A stretch of DNA of 38,431 bases from an uncultured Clostridia bacterium (GCA_945833805.1 CAMAGG010000003.1:1-38431), one strand, 5' to 3'. Positions 9,790 to 19,976 are shown, numbered from the stretch's first letter. A program made the numbers and translations. Notes: generated from the letters alone by a model not told the origin.

Positions 9790-10077
9790 ATGGAATTTTT
9801 ATATGTTTTTCTGCTGATGTTTCTGTCGATATTCGGGCTTTCCATGCTGATAAAGCTTGCCGCCGGAGCGATCCTTTCCGGCTGTACAAGAGAGCATGAT
9901 ATCTATGTCAGGAGCGGCGAGGGAATAGCGGAATTTGTGGAATTTGCGAGAAAAAACCCGCATATCGGCAGGGTGACGATCCTTGCCGCCGGAAACGACT
10001 GGGATAAGGTCGCCGAGGGTCTGTCCCGTAGGTATGGAAATGTCTGCTTCGAGAAGAAAGAACTGCCCGGCGGCTGA
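9790..10077 (+). CDS. small single-pass membrane-anchored protein of unknown function
   Basis: 95 aa ORF; AGGAGG upstream; N-terminal hydrophobic segment EFLYVFLLMFLSIFGLSMLIKLAAGAIL followed by a soluble domain. Confidence 0.7.
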   Translation: MEFLYVFLLMFLSIFGLSMLIKLAAGAILSGCTREHDIYVRSGEGIAEFVEFARKNPHIGRVTILAAGNDWDKVAEGLSRRYGNVCFEKKELPGG

Positions 10078-10130
10078 GGCTGTTTTGCCGTTATCGGCGG
10101 GACAGAATAATTATGGAACGGTGATAGGAT

Positions 10131-12332
10131 TTGGATAAGGAAAATGGTGTGACCCTCGCCGGAACGGTGGAGGACGTGGTTTTCTACAACGAGGAAAACG
10201 GCTATGTAGTCGCGGATCTTGACTGCAACGGCGAGCTGGTTACTGTGGTGGGAAATCTCGGCGACGTCCGTGACGGCGAGAGCCTTACGCTGCTGGGAGA
10301 GTACATAAATTCCCCGAAATACGGCAGGCAGTTCAAAGCGGAGGTATGCGAAAGAAGCCTGCCCAACACCGAGAGCGCCGTGCGTAAATTCCTCGGCTCC
10401 GGAGTTATAAGCGGAGTAGGCCCGGCTATGGCGAAGCGCATCGTTACCTCCTTCGGAAGCCGTGCGCTTGAGATCATCGAGAACGATCCGGCGCAGCTTT
10501 CCTCAATAAAGGGTATTTCCGCCGAAAGCGCCCTCAAGATCGGCGAGGAATTCCGGAAGATTTCCGGGCTTCGCAAGGCAGTGACCTATTTTTCGAGGTA
10601 CGGCATTGCTCCGGCTGTGGTTGCGGCGGCATGGAAGAAGTTCGAGATCTACACGGTGCAGGCGGTGGAGGACAATCCCTATTGCCTTTGCGGAACAGGG
10701 ATAGAGCTTCCGTTCCGTGAAGCGGACAGGCTCGCTCAGGCTCTGGGATTTCCGATGGACAGCGAGGAGCGCATTATTGCCGGAATTATCTGGTGCCTGC
10801 GGACGAACGCAAACAACGGTCACACCTGTGTGCGGGAAAACGACCTTTCGGATAACGTGTGCTATGAGCTGAACGTAAATGAGAAGCAGTTCTGGAACGG
10901 TCTTGTCATTTCGGAGCAGCGGGGGGAAGTCGTGCTTTGCGACAAGTATGACTATAAATTCGTTTTTCTGACGGAGTATTACCGGGCGGAGTGCTTCATC
11001 GCGGAGAAACTTGCGGAGATGATAAAGCGCAATGACTGCGGCGATGTGGACTATTCTGAGGAGATCGCGGGGATAGAGTGGGAGCAGGGTATTCAGTACG
11101 AGCAGCTTCAGCGGGAAGCTATAAGCGGCTGTATGAACAACCATGTTTTCATTCTCACCGGAGGTCCCGGAACAGGTAAGACCACTACTCTGAACGCTGT
11201 GATATCCCTCTGCCGGCAGCGGGGACTAAAGATGAAGCTTGCGGCTCCCACCGGGCGGGCGGCGAAGCGAATGGCAGACCTCACCAAAGCGCCGGCGCAG
11301 ACGATACACCGGCTGCTTGAGGTAGATTTTGCAACCTCATCGCATTCCTTCAAGAGAAACGAGGAGAACCCTCTTACCTGCGATGTGCTGATAATTGACG
11401 AGATGTCGATGGTGGACACGCTGCTCATGGAGTCTCTGCTGCACGCAGTTCGTCCCAGAACCCGGCTGATCATGGTAGGCGACAGCAATCAGCTCCCCTC
11501 TGTCGGGGCGGGAAATATCCTGCGGGATCTGATTTCCGGCGGGAGAGTGCCTACTGTGGAGCTTAAAGAGATATTCCGTCAGGCGGCGCAGAGCCTTATC
11601 GTAACCAACGCGCACCGCATAGTCCGGGGTGAAATGCCGGTACTGAACGACCGCAGGAACGATTTCTTCTTCATGCCGACGGAAACTGAGGAGGATACTC
11701 TGCGGCTTGTGATCGAGCTGTGCAAGACCCGTCTGCCGAACACCTACGGCTATTCGCCGATGGAGGATATTCAGGTGCTCTGCCCCTCCAGAATGGGAGT
11801 TGTCGGAACTCAGAGCATAAACAAGGAGCTTCAGCTTGCGCTGAACCCTCCGGCGAAGAACCGCCCGGAGGTGAAGTACGGCAATGCACTGTTCCGCACC
11901 GGGGACAAGATAATGCAGACCAAGAACGACTATGACGCAGAATGGCGGCGGGGCGCGGAGCTTTCCCACGGCATATTCAACGGCGATATCGGAATAATCC
12001 GCCGGGCGGACAGGGTGAACGCGAAGCTGGATATTGACTTTGACGGGAGAATGACTACCTATGACGGCGATATGATGAAGAAGATCGAACACGCCTATGC
12101 GGTGACGATACACAAAAGTCAGGGCAGCGAGTATCCGGCGGTGATAATCCCGCTTCCGAACGGCATGGACAGGCTCACCTACCGCAATCTTCTGTACACC
12201 GCCGTCACCCGCGCGAAAAAGACCCTGATACTCATTGGAACGGTTAGAAAGGTGCAGAGTATGGTTGAGAACGACCGCAGAATGCTGCGATATTCCTGCC
12301 TTAAACCGATGCTGGAGGATATGTTCGTATGA
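10131..12332 (+). CDS. recD2: RecD-like (RecD2/TraA) ATP-dependent helicase
   Basis: 733 aa; Walker A LTGGPGTGKTTTLNAV; IIDEMSMVDT; AYAVTIHKSQGSEYPAVIIPLP; helix-hairpin-helix N-terminal region. TTG start (GTG at 10149 is an alternative). Confidence 0.95.
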   Translation: MDKENGVTLAGTVEDVVFYNEENGYVVADLDCNGELVTVVGNLGDVRDGESLTLLGEYINSPKYGRQFKAEVCERSLPNTESAVRKFLGSGVISGVGPAMAKRIVTSFGSRALEIIENDPAQLSSIKGISAESALKIGEEFRKISGLRKAVTYFSRYGIAPAVVAAAWKKFEIYTVQAVEDNPYCLCGTGIELPFREADRLAQALGFPMDSEERIIAGIIWCLRTNANNGHTCVRENDLSDNVCYELNVNEKQFWNGLVISEQRGEVVLCDKYDYKFVFLTEYYRAECFIAEKLAEMIKRNDCGDVDYSEEIAGIEWEQGIQYEQLQREAISGCMNNHVFILTGGPGTGKTTTLNAVISLCRQRGLKMKLAAPTGRAAKRMADLTKAPAQTIHRLLEVDFATSSHSFKRNEENPLTCDVLIIDEMSMVDTLLMESLLHAVRPRTRLIMVGDSNQLPSVGAGNILRDLISGGRVPTVELKEIFRQAAQSLIVTNAHRIVRGEMPVLNDRRNDFFFMPTETEEDTLRLVIELCKTRLPNTYGYSPMEDIQVLCPSRMGVVGTQSINKELQLALNPPAKNRPEVKYGNALFRTGDKIMQTKNDYDAEWRRGAELSHGIFNGDIGIIRRADRVNAKLDIDFDGRMTTYDGDMMKKIEHAYAVTIHKSQGSEYPAVIIPLPNGMDRLTYRNLLYTAVTRAKKTLILIGTVRKVQSMVENDRRMLRYSCLKPMLEDMFV

Positions 12333-12982
12333 AGCCGTGGGAGCTGCGCAGGGCGGCGGCTGCTCTGTTTCTGCCGAACCGCTGTCCGTTCTGCGACGAG
12401 CTTATCGGAATACGGGAGCTATGGTGCGTCAGGTGCTATAATCGGCTTCGTTTCCTGTCAGACCCGGAGGAGACTCCGGAGGGGCTTGACGGATTTATGG
12501 CGGTATGCCGCTACACCGGAAGGGCGAGGTCTGCGGTGCTTCGCATGAAGCAGGGGTATTACAGATACCCGATAGACGCATTCGCGGCGCTTATCGCGGA
12601 GAACGCAAAGCCGCTCATAGACCGGGCGGAGGTGATAACCGCAGTTCCCACCGGGAGAGCCAGAAAAATGGAGCTTGGCTATGCCCAGAGTGAGAAGATC
12701 GCAAAGCTGATATCAGAAATGACCGGAAAGCCATTTCGCAGCGTACTCTCGGTAACTGCGGAGAAACGTGAGCAGAAGCTGCTGAACGCAGAGGAACGGC
12801 GGGAGAACGCGCTGAAAGCCTATTCGGTGTCCCGCCCGGAGGATATCCGGGGAAAGTCTGTGCTGGTGATAGACGACGTATGCACCACCGGGGCAACTCT
12901 GGGTGCTGTCGCGGATATGCTGAGAAATTCTGGCGCAGCTAGTGTAATGGGCGCGGTTTTTGCAAAAACTGTCAGGAAATGA
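12329..12982 (+). CDS. ComF-family phosphoribosyltransferase
   Basis: 217 aa; N-terminal CPFCDE...WCVRC zinc-ribbon-like Cys pairs; PRPP motif VLVIDDVCTTGATL; overlaps recD2 end by 4 nt. Confidence 0.92.
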   Translation: MKPWELRRAAAALFLPNRCPFCDELIGIRELWCVRCYNRLRFLSDPEETPEGLDGFMAVCRYTGRARSAVLRMKQGYYRYPIDAFAALIAENAKPLIDRAEVITAVPTGRARKMELGYAQSEKIAKLISEMTGKPFRSVLSVTAEKREQKLLNAEERRENALKAYSVSRPEDIRGKSVLVIDDVCTTGATLGAVADMLRNSGAASVMGAVFAKTVRK

Positions 12983-12995
12983 AAACGCTCTGTGC

Positions 12996-13024
12996 TTGAT
13001 TTTTTTGCGGTTTTGTAGTAAAAT
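12996..13024 (+). promoter_or_regulatory. SigA-type promoter for miaB
   Basis: TTGATT (12996-13001), 17-bp spacer, TAAAAT (13019-13024). Confidence 0.55.
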
Positions 13025-13062
13025 AATATTTTAAGATCATCTCGGATAAAGGATAATTTGCA

Positions 13063-14460
13063 ATGACGACAAACGTTACTGCCGCAGAGCTTGCGGCACA
13101 GCAGGAATTCTCCCGGAAGGTAAGGGAGCTTAATTCCGCAAAGGAGCAGCCGCCGGTGGCGCACGTTCACAGCTTCGGCTGTCAGCAGAACGTCAGCGAC
13201 GGCGAGAAAATAAAGGGAATGCTGGCGATGATGGGCTACGGCTTCTCAAATTCCCCGGACGACGCGGATCTGGTGCTGTTCAACACCTGCGCAGTCAGGG
13301 AGAACGCGGAGGACAGGGTGTTCGGCAATCTCGGCGCATTGAAGCACAACAAGCGCCGCAAGCCGGATATGCTCATCGGGGTGTGCGGCTGCATGGTTCA
13401 GCAGGAGCATATCGCGGAGAGGATACGCAGAAGCTTCCCTTACGTTGACATGGTGTTCGGAACGCACGTTCTGCACACGCTGCCGCAGCTTATTTATGAA
13501 GCTATGACCACCCACAGGCGACAGATATCAATTCCGCAGTCGGACGGCGTTATTGCGGAGGGAATACCGCTGCGCCGTGAAAGCGGATTGAAAGCAAGCA
13601 TACCGATAATGTACGGCTGTAACAACTTCTGCACCTACTGCATAGTGCCGTATGTGCGGGGCAGGGAGCGTTCCCGGGAGCCGGAGGTAATTGTTGAGGA
13701 GGCAAGGCAGCTTGTTTCCGAGGGCTACAAGGAGCTTCTGCTGCTGGGGCAGAACGTCAACAGCTACGGGCGCGGCACGGACGTGGATTTCCCGGAGCTG
13801 CTGCGGCGTATAAACGCTATCCCCGGAGAATTCAAGATAAGCTATATGTCAAGCCACCCGAAGGACGCGACCCACGAGCTTATCGACACCATAGCCGAGT
13901 GCGAAAAGGTAACAAGGCATTTCCACCTCCCGGTGCAGTCCGGCAGCAGCAGAATTTTAAAGCTGATGAACCGAAGCTACACAAGGGAGCATTATCTTGA
14001 GCTGATAAACTACGCGAAGCAGCGCATTCCGGACGTTGCGCTGACCTCGGATATAATCGTGGGCTTCCCCGGTGAAACCTATGAGGATTTCAGGGAAACA
14101 CTGAGCCTTATCCGGGAGGTAAAGTACGACTCGCTGTTCACCTTTATTTACAGTCCGCGAAAAGGAACAAAGGCGGCGGAAATGCCCGACCCGGTTTCGC
14201 AGGAGGAAAAGGGAAAGTGGTTCAGAGAGCTTCTGGAGGTACAGCAGGAGATAGGCGAGGATTCCTACCGGGGATATATCGGCAGGACGATGCGGGTGCT
14301 GTGCGAGGGAGTCGGCAGGACGCGGGACGGCTGTCTTACCGGAAAGACCATTCAGAATATCATTGTTGACTTTGACGGAGATAAGTCGCTTATAGGCAGC
14401 TTCGTTGATGTAAAGATCACCGGCGCGCTTAACTGGGCGCTTCTGGGTGAAATAGTATAA
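13063..14460 (+). CDS. miaB: tRNA-2-methylthio-N6-dimethylallyladenosine synthase
   Basis: 465 aa; HSFGCQQNVSDGE, NTCAVRENAEDRVFGNLG, radical SAM motif YGCNNFCTYCIVPYVRGRERSR, TRAM C-terminus. Confidence 0.96.
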   Translation: MTTNVTAAELAAQQEFSRKVRELNSAKEQPPVAHVHSFGCQQNVSDGEKIKGMLAMMGYGFSNSPDDADLVLFNTCAVRENAEDRVFGNLGALKHNKRRKPDMLIGVCGCMVQQEHIAERIRRSFPYVDMVFGTHVLHTLPQLIYEAMTTHRRQISIPQSDGVIAEGIPLRRESGLKASIPIMYGCNNFCTYCIVPYVRGRERSREPEVIVEEARQLVSEGYKELLLLGQNVNSYGRGTDVDFPELLRRINAIPGEFKISYMSSHPKDATHELIDTIAECEKVTRHFHLPVQSGSSRILKLMNRSYTREHYLELINYAKQRIPDVALTSDIIVGFPGETYEDFRETLSLIREVKYDSLFTFIYSPRKGTKAAEMPDPVSQEEKGKWFRELLEVQQEIGEDSYRGYIGRTMRVLCEGVGRTRDGCLTGKTIQNIIVDFDGDKSLIGSFVDVKITGALNWALLGEIV

Positions 14461-14474
14461 AAGGAGAAATCATT

Positions 14475-14891
14475 ATGGACGCAATACAGGCAGTAAGAGA
14501 ACTCGGCAAGGCTATTCAGGCAGACGAACGCTACATTGAATACGCAAGAGCAAAAAAGGTGAACGACGATGACGCGGAGCTTCAGAACCTCATCGGCGAA
14601 TTCAACCTTATCCGTCAGAACGCCGCTATGGAATACAACAAGCCGGAGGAGGAGCAGAACAAGGAAAAGCTCGCAGACCTCAACGCGAAAATGCAGGAGG
14701 CTTATGAAAAGGTAATGGCGAACGAGAACATGGCTCTGTTCACCGTTGCAAAGGCGGGAATGGACGAGCTTATGGGACAGGTGAACACCGTACTCACCCT
14801 CGTTTTACAGGGCGCAGACCCTGAAACCTGCCCGACCACTCAGCCCACCGGCTGCACCGGAAGCTGCTCCAGCTGCGGCGGCTGCGGCTGA
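14475..14891 (+). CDS. YlbF/YmcA-family protein with Cys-rich C-terminal tail
   Basis: 138 aa helical YlbF-like body immediately downstream of miaB; tail CPTTQPTGCTGSCSSCGGCG. Confidence 0.85.
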   Translation: MDAIQAVRELGKAIQADERYIEYARAKKVNDDDAELQNLIGEFNLIRQNAAMEYNKPEEEQNKEKLADLNAKMQEAYEKVMANENMALFTVAKAGMDELMGQVNTVLTLVLQGADPETCPTTQPTGCTGSCSSCGGCG

Positions 14892-14926
14892 TTTCTGAGG
14901 GAATAAACTGACGGAGGTGTAAGCGC

Positions 14927-17518
14927 ATGGCGCAGGAAACGGAAAAGCTGTCCCCGATGCTGAAACAGTATCTTGACATCAAGCAGAAGTACAGCGATTA
15001 TATACTATTCTTCCGGCTGGGGGATTTCTACGAGATGTTCTTCGACGACGCGGAGAATGTTTCGCGGGAACTGGAGCTTGCGCTGACCTCCCGTGCAGGC
15101 TCTCCCATGTGCGGAGTTCCCTATCACAGCAGCGAGGTCTACATCAAGAAGCTGATCGACAAGGGCTACAAGGTGGCTATATGCGAGCAGCTCACCGACC
15201 CTGCGACCACCAAGGGGCTTGTGGAGCGGGACGTAATACGTCTTGTCACTGCGGGAACTGTCATTGAAGCAAGTATGCTGAACGAGGACTCCAACAACTA
15301 TATCGCCTGCGTATGCCCAGACAAGGGCTGTCAGTCCGCCGCGCTTGTATTCGCGGATATTTCCACCGGAGAGGTACACGTTTTCAGCAAGGAGGGGAAA
15401 AATCTCCAGCAGGAGATAATTTCCGAGCTGTCGAGATTCAGCCCGGTGGAGCTGCTTATCAACGAGGAATTTCTGAGCCTTAAGGAGGTTCACGAATTTG
15501 TCCGTGACAGGCTCAAGCGCTGCCTTTGCGAGATGCTTGACGAGGAAAGATTCGACAGCTCCGACATGAGCGTTATCACCGGACAGTTCGAGAACGGCGC
15601 GGAGCTTGGTATTTCCGAAATGCCGCTGGTGAAAAAAGCTCTCTGTGCTATGTTCCGCTATTTCGGCGAAACCCAGAAAGCCACTGTGAAGCGCTTCGTT
15701 TCGCTGACTATCCATGCGGACGGGGAGTTCATGGGGCTTAACCTCACCACCCGGCGCAATCTGGAACTAACCGAAACCATGCGCACCAAGGAAAAGCGCG
15801 GCTCTTTGCTGTGGGTGCTGGACAAGACAGTTACCTCTATGGGCAGGCGGAAGCTGAAAACATGGGTGGAGCAGCCGCTCATCAGCCCGACAGCAATATT
15901 AAAGAGGCTGGACGCGGTTGAAGCGCTGACAAAGGATTCCGCTTCGCTGTACGATATCTGCGACGCGCTGAACGGTATTTACGACCTTGAGCGGCTTATG
16001 ACGAGGGTAATGTACAAATCCGCGTCGCCGAGGGATATTTATTCGCTGGGGCAGACCTGCGCCCGGCTGCCGCTTCTGAAAAGGTGTCTGTCGCAGGTGA
16101 ACAGCCCGCTGCTTGATTCTCTCAACGGCGAGATTGACGAGCTGAACGACGTTTCTTCACTGGTGGAGAACGCGATAGTTGACGACCCGCCTATTGTACT
16201 CAAAGACGGCGGGGTCATAAAGGACGGATTCAACGAGGAGATAGACCGCCTGCGGAAGATAACCGGCGGCGGCAAGGATATCCTCGCGGAAATGGAGGAG
16301 CGGGAGCGCGCAGCTACCGGAATACGCACGCTGAAAGTCGGCTACAACCGTGTGTTCGGCTATTACATAGAGGTGTCAAAGGGACAGCTTGATTTAGTCC
16401 CGGCGCATTATGTCAGAAAGCAGACCCTCACCACCGGCGAGCGTTACATCACCGATGAACTGAAAAAGGTGGAGTCGGAGATACTCGGCGCGAACGACCG
16501 CATTCTTGCGCTGGAAGCGGCTATCTTCGGCGAGGTGCGGGACTTCATCGGCACACGTCTGGAAGCGATACAGGCTGCGGCAGCGGCTGTGGCTGCGGTG
16601 GACGTGCTTTGCAGCTACGCAAAGGTGGCAATCGAAAACGGTTATGTCAAGCCGGAGATAACCCTTGACAGCGTAATCGAGATACGGGACGGACGTCACC
16701 CGGTTGTGGAGAAAGTTCTTACCGACCACCCTTTCACCCCGAATGACGCTTACCTTGACACCAATACCAATCGTCTTATCATCATCACAGGTCCCAATAT
16801 GTCCGGTAAATCCACGTTCATGCGGCAGGTAGCGATAATCGTGCTTATGGCGCAGATTGGCTGCTTTGTTCCGGCGGCGTATGCGAAAATCGGCGTTGTG
16901 GACAAGATATTCACTCGTGTGGGCGCGTCCGACGACCTTACTTCCGGGCAGTCCACATTCATGGTTGAGATGAACGAGGTTGCGGATATCCTCAAGAACG
17001 CGACCAAAAAGAGCCTTGTCATTCTGGACGAGATAGGCAGGGGAACTTCCACCTTTGACGGAATTTCAATCGCAAAGGCAGTCGCAGAGTACATCAGCGG
17101 AAAGAACATCGGCTGCAAGACCCTTTTCGCGACCCACTACCACGAGCTTATCTCCATGGAAAAGGAGTACGAGGGCATACGCAATTTCAGCGTTGCGGCG
17201 GTGAAGCGCGGGGACGAGCTGAAATTCCTGCACAAGATATGCGAGGGCGGCACCGATGACAGCTACGGCATTGAAGTCGCGAAGCTGGCGGGACTGCCCA
17301 ACGCAGTGATAAACCGCGCAAAAGAGGAACTTAAAGAGCTTGAAGTGCTGGGAAGGCAGAAGCTGTCCGAAACGCTGGAAAAGACCGCAGACCACCAGTT
17401 CAGCTTCAATGCGATAAACGAGCAGAACGCTATCGCGAAGTTAAGGGCGGCGGACATCAACACCATGTCGCCAATGGACGCGCTGATGTTCATTAAGGAC
17501 ATCAAGGACACGCTGTGA
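14927..17518 (+). CDS. mutS: DNA mismatch repair protein MutS
   Basis: 863 aa; LSPMLKQYLDIKQKYSDYILFFRLGDFYEMFFDDA mismatch-binding motif; ITGPNMSGKSTFMRQ Walker A; ATHYHEL. Confidence 0.98.
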   Translation: MAQETEKLSPMLKQYLDIKQKYSDYILFFRLGDFYEMFFDDAENVSRELELALTSRAGSPMCGVPYHSSEVYIKKLIDKGYKVAICEQLTDPATTKGLVERDVIRLVTAGTVIEASMLNEDSNNYIACVCPDKGCQSAALVFADISTGEVHVFSKEGKNLQQEIISELSRFSPVELLINEEFLSLKEVHEFVRDRLKRCLCEMLDEERFDSSDMSVITGQFENGAELGISEMPLVKKALCAMFRYFGETQKATVKRFVSLTIHADGEFMGLNLTTRRNLELTETMRTKEKRGSLLWVLDKTVTSMGRRKLKTWVEQPLISPTAILKRLDAVEALTKDSASLYDICDALNGIYDLERLMTRVMYKSASPRDIYSLGQTCARLPLLKRCLSQVNSPLLDSLNGEIDELNDVSSLVENAIVDDPPIVLKDGGVIKDGFNEEIDRLRKITGGGKDILAEMEERERAATGIRTLKVGYNRVFGYYIEVSKGQLDLVPAHYVRKQTLTTGERYITDELKKVESEILGANDRILALEAAIFGEVRDFIGTRLEAIQAAAAAVAAVDVLCSYAKVAIENGYVKPEITLDSVIEIRDGRHPVVEKVLTDHPFTPNDAYLDTNTNRLIIITGPNMSGKSTFMRQVAIIVLMAQIGCFVPAAYAKIGVVDKIFTRVGASDDLTSGQSTFMVEMNEVADILKNATKKSLVILDEIGRGTSTFDGISIAKAVAEYISGKNIGCKTLFATHYHELISMEKEYEGIRNFSVAAVKRGDELKFLHKICEGGTDDSYGIEVAKLAGLPNAVINRAKEELKELEVLGRQKLSETLEKTADHQFSFNAINEQNAIAKLRAADINTMSPMDALMFIKDIKDTL

Positions 17519-17528
17519 GGTGGATTTT

Positions 17529-17939
17529 ATGAAGCTTTCAGACAGAAAAGTCGCAAAGCGTGCGCTGCTGATCCTGGCGGCATTTGTACTGATATCCGGC
17601 GCATTTGTCGGCGGTTTCTTTGCGGGTAAGAGCGGACAGAGGGTGGAAACTCAGCTTGCGTGGTCTGACAGCGAGGTGGTTTACGCTGAAATCCTTGACG
17701 TGAATGACGGCTTTTTCCATGTGAAAGGGCTTGACGTCAACGACATAAACGGCAGGGGCGAGTTCACATTTACCGCAAAGGAGAACACCCGGCTTATCTG
17801 GCGGGGAACGGAGATTTCCCTGTCTGACTTCCACACCGGGGACAGAATAGCGTTCTTTTATGTTGGCGAGGTTCTGGAAACCTACCCGGCGCAGGTGTCG
17901 AATGTCGTGAAGATAAAGCTGCTGGACGATGAACTTTAG
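17529..17939 (+). CDS. membrane-anchored small protein, possible DUF3221/OB-like extracytoplasmic domain, unknown function
   Basis: ORF 17520-17939. ATG at 17529 preferred (GAGGTGG upstream). N-terminal TM ALLILAAFVLISGAFVGGFFAG; lies between mutS and mutL. Confidence 0.75.
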   Translation: MKLSDRKVAKRALLILAAFVLISGAFVGGFFAGKSGQRVETQLAWSDSEVVYAEILDVNDGFFHVKGLDVNDINGRGEFTFTAKENTRLIWRGTEISLSDFHTGDRIAFFYVGEVLETYPAQVSNVVKIKLLDDEL

Positions 17940-17951
17940 AACGGAGAACAA

Positions 17952-19907
17952 ATGCCAAAGATAAATCTGCTTGATAAAAGCGTATATGAGCTTATCGCCG
18001 CCGGAGAGGTGATAGAGCGCCCTTCCTCGGTGATAAAGGAGCTTGCGGAGAATTCCATTGACGCAGGCGCGACCTCTATTACCGTGGAAATAAAGCGGGG
18101 CGGCATATCCTACCTCCGGGTGACGGACGACGGCTGCGGGATGGCCTACGAGGACATTCCCACGGCGTTCATGCGGCACGCCACCAGTAAGGTGTACACT
18201 CAGGACGACCTAGACAGCATAAATACGCTGGGCTTCCGGGGAGAGGCTCTTGCCTCGGTATGCGCGGTCAGCCGGGTGGAACTTCTAACAAAGCAGCGGG
18301 AGGACAGGCTCGGCAGCCAGTACCGCATTGAGGGCGGCGAGCCGGTGGAATACGACCGGGCGGGCTGCGCGGACGGAACTACGATAATTATACGCGACCT
18401 GTTCTTTAACACCCCGGCGCGGCTGAAATTTCTCAAAAAGGACGTGACCGAGGGGAATTACTGCGCTTCCGTCATCGAAAAGCTTGCGCTGAGCCACCCG
18501 CAGATCTCTTTCCGGTTTATCCGGGACGGACGGCAGACAATGCTGACCAGTGGCGACGGAGAGTATTACAGCGCAGTTTACTCGGTGTTCGGAAAGCAGT
18601 TCGCCGCGGGAATGATACCGGTGGAGAATGTATATCAGAATACGGCGGTGACAGGTTTTGCGTCCTCGCCGCTGTTCACAAGGGCAAACCGCTCAATGCA
18701 GCATTTCTTCGTGAATGGCAGGAGCGTCAAAAGCCCGCTTTGCTGCGCGGCTCTTGAGGAAGCGTTCCGCAACACGATAATGGTGGGGAAATTCCCCTCT
18801 TGCGTGCTGTGCATAAACACCGACCCGGCGCAGGTGGACGCGAATATCCACCCGACCAAGACGGAGGTGCGCTTCACCAACGAAAAGACTGTGTTTGACG
18901 CGGTGTATTTCGCGGTGAAGAACGCGCTCATGGGCTATGACGAGAGCCGTGAGATAAAGCTTGCTCCGGCGCAGCCGCAGAGTACAGCTCTGCTGGGATC
19001 GTCAAAGACCGAAGCGCAGCCTGCTGCCGCAAAGCCCGAATATCAGCCGCAGACCATGCCTATTCCCTCCGGCAGGGACGCGGTGGTTTATCCTCAGAAG
19101 CAGTCAGAGCCGACAAAATTCACACTGCGGCAGGAAGCGCCGTTTCGCATGAATACCTCCGCGCCCGCCGCCGAGCAGACCTTCATTCCGGAGCTTGCCC
19201 CGGAGAAAAAGCCGGAGCCTAAGGAAACTCCGCTGTCGGAGCTGCCGGGATTTGCGTTTCTGTCGGAGAAATCCTTTGAGAAGAAGCAGCCGGAGCAGCC
19301 GGTTCAGCAGCCGGAGGCTTCGCTTCATGAAAAGTCCGCGAAAGAGCCCATACGGGTGATAGGTGAGCTTTTCAAGACCTATATCCTGTGCGAGAGCGAG
19401 GACAGCCTTATACTTATCGACAAGCACGCGGCGCATGAGCGGGTCAATTTCGAGCGGCTTAAATCCAGCTTCGATAGCTCCGCGCAGTACATAGTCCCGC
19501 CGGCGGAGGTGTATCTTTCTCCGGAGGAATACAATGGCGTCATGGAGTACTCCGACAAGCTTTCGGAGGTGGGAATACTGCTGGAATTCCGGGACGGAAA
19601 GGCGATAGTAACCGGACTCCCACAGATGCTTGACCAGTCGGACGCGGCTGAGATAGTCGAGGAGATAGCGAAGATAGCCGCAAAGGGCAACACAAACGCC
19701 GAAGGCGAGCTGTTTGACGATATGCTTCATACGGTGGCCTGCAAGGCTTCTATCCGTGGCAGGGAGGACAACAGTATTCTGGAGCTTCAGGCACTTGCGC
19801 AGGAGGTTTTCAATAACCCGGATATCCGCTATTGCCCACACGGCAGACCTGTAATTACTCAGTTGTCCAGAAAGCAGCTTGAACGGTATTTCGGCAGAGT
19901 TACGTAA
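17952..19907 (+). CDS. mutL: DNA mismatch repair protein MutL
   Basis: 651 aa; AAGEVIERPSSVIKELAENSIDAGAT, LGFRGEALASV GHKL ATPase motifs; C-terminal ACKASIRG and CPHGRP. Confidence 0.97.
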   Translation: MPKINLLDKSVYELIAAGEVIERPSSVIKELAENSIDAGATSITVEIKRGGISYLRVTDDGCGMAYEDIPTAFMRHATSKVYTQDDLDSINTLGFRGEALASVCAVSRVELLTKQREDRLGSQYRIEGGEPVEYDRAGCADGTTIIIRDLFFNTPARLKFLKKDVTEGNYCASVIEKLALSHPQISFRFIRDGRQTMLTSGDGEYYSAVYSVFGKQFAAGMIPVENVYQNTAVTGFASSPLFTRANRSMQHFFVNGRSVKSPLCCAALEEAFRNTIMVGKFPSCVLCINTDPAQVDANIHPTKTEVRFTNEKTVFDAVYFAVKNALMGYDESREIKLAPAQPQSTALLGSSKTEAQPAAAKPEYQPQTMPIPSGRDAVVYPQKQSEPTKFTLRQEAPFRMNTSAPAAEQTFIPELAPEKKPEPKETPLSELPGFAFLSEKSFEKKQPEQPVQQPEASLHEKSAKEPIRVIGELFKTYILCESEDSLILIDKHAAHERVNFERLKSSFDSSAQYIVPPAEVYLSPEEYNGVMEYSDKLSEVGILLEFRDGKAIVTGLPQMLDQSDAAEIVEEIAKIAAKGNTNAEGELFDDMLHTVACKASIRGREDNSILELQALAQEVFNNPDIRYCPHGRPVITQLSRKQLERYFGRVT

Positions 19908-19976
19908 GAATAGTTTTCAACAGTGTTCACAAAATGTTGAACGTTTGTGAGATCAACCCGTCCGGAGGTGGTATTT

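Noticed and set aside
11337-12113. 258-aa minus-strand ORF
   Set aside because: Antisense to recD2 and without a recognisable domain or SD context
19104-19841. 245-aa minus-strand ORF
   Set aside because: Antisense to mutL; low-complexity Leu/Arg-rich translation typical of an antisense artefact
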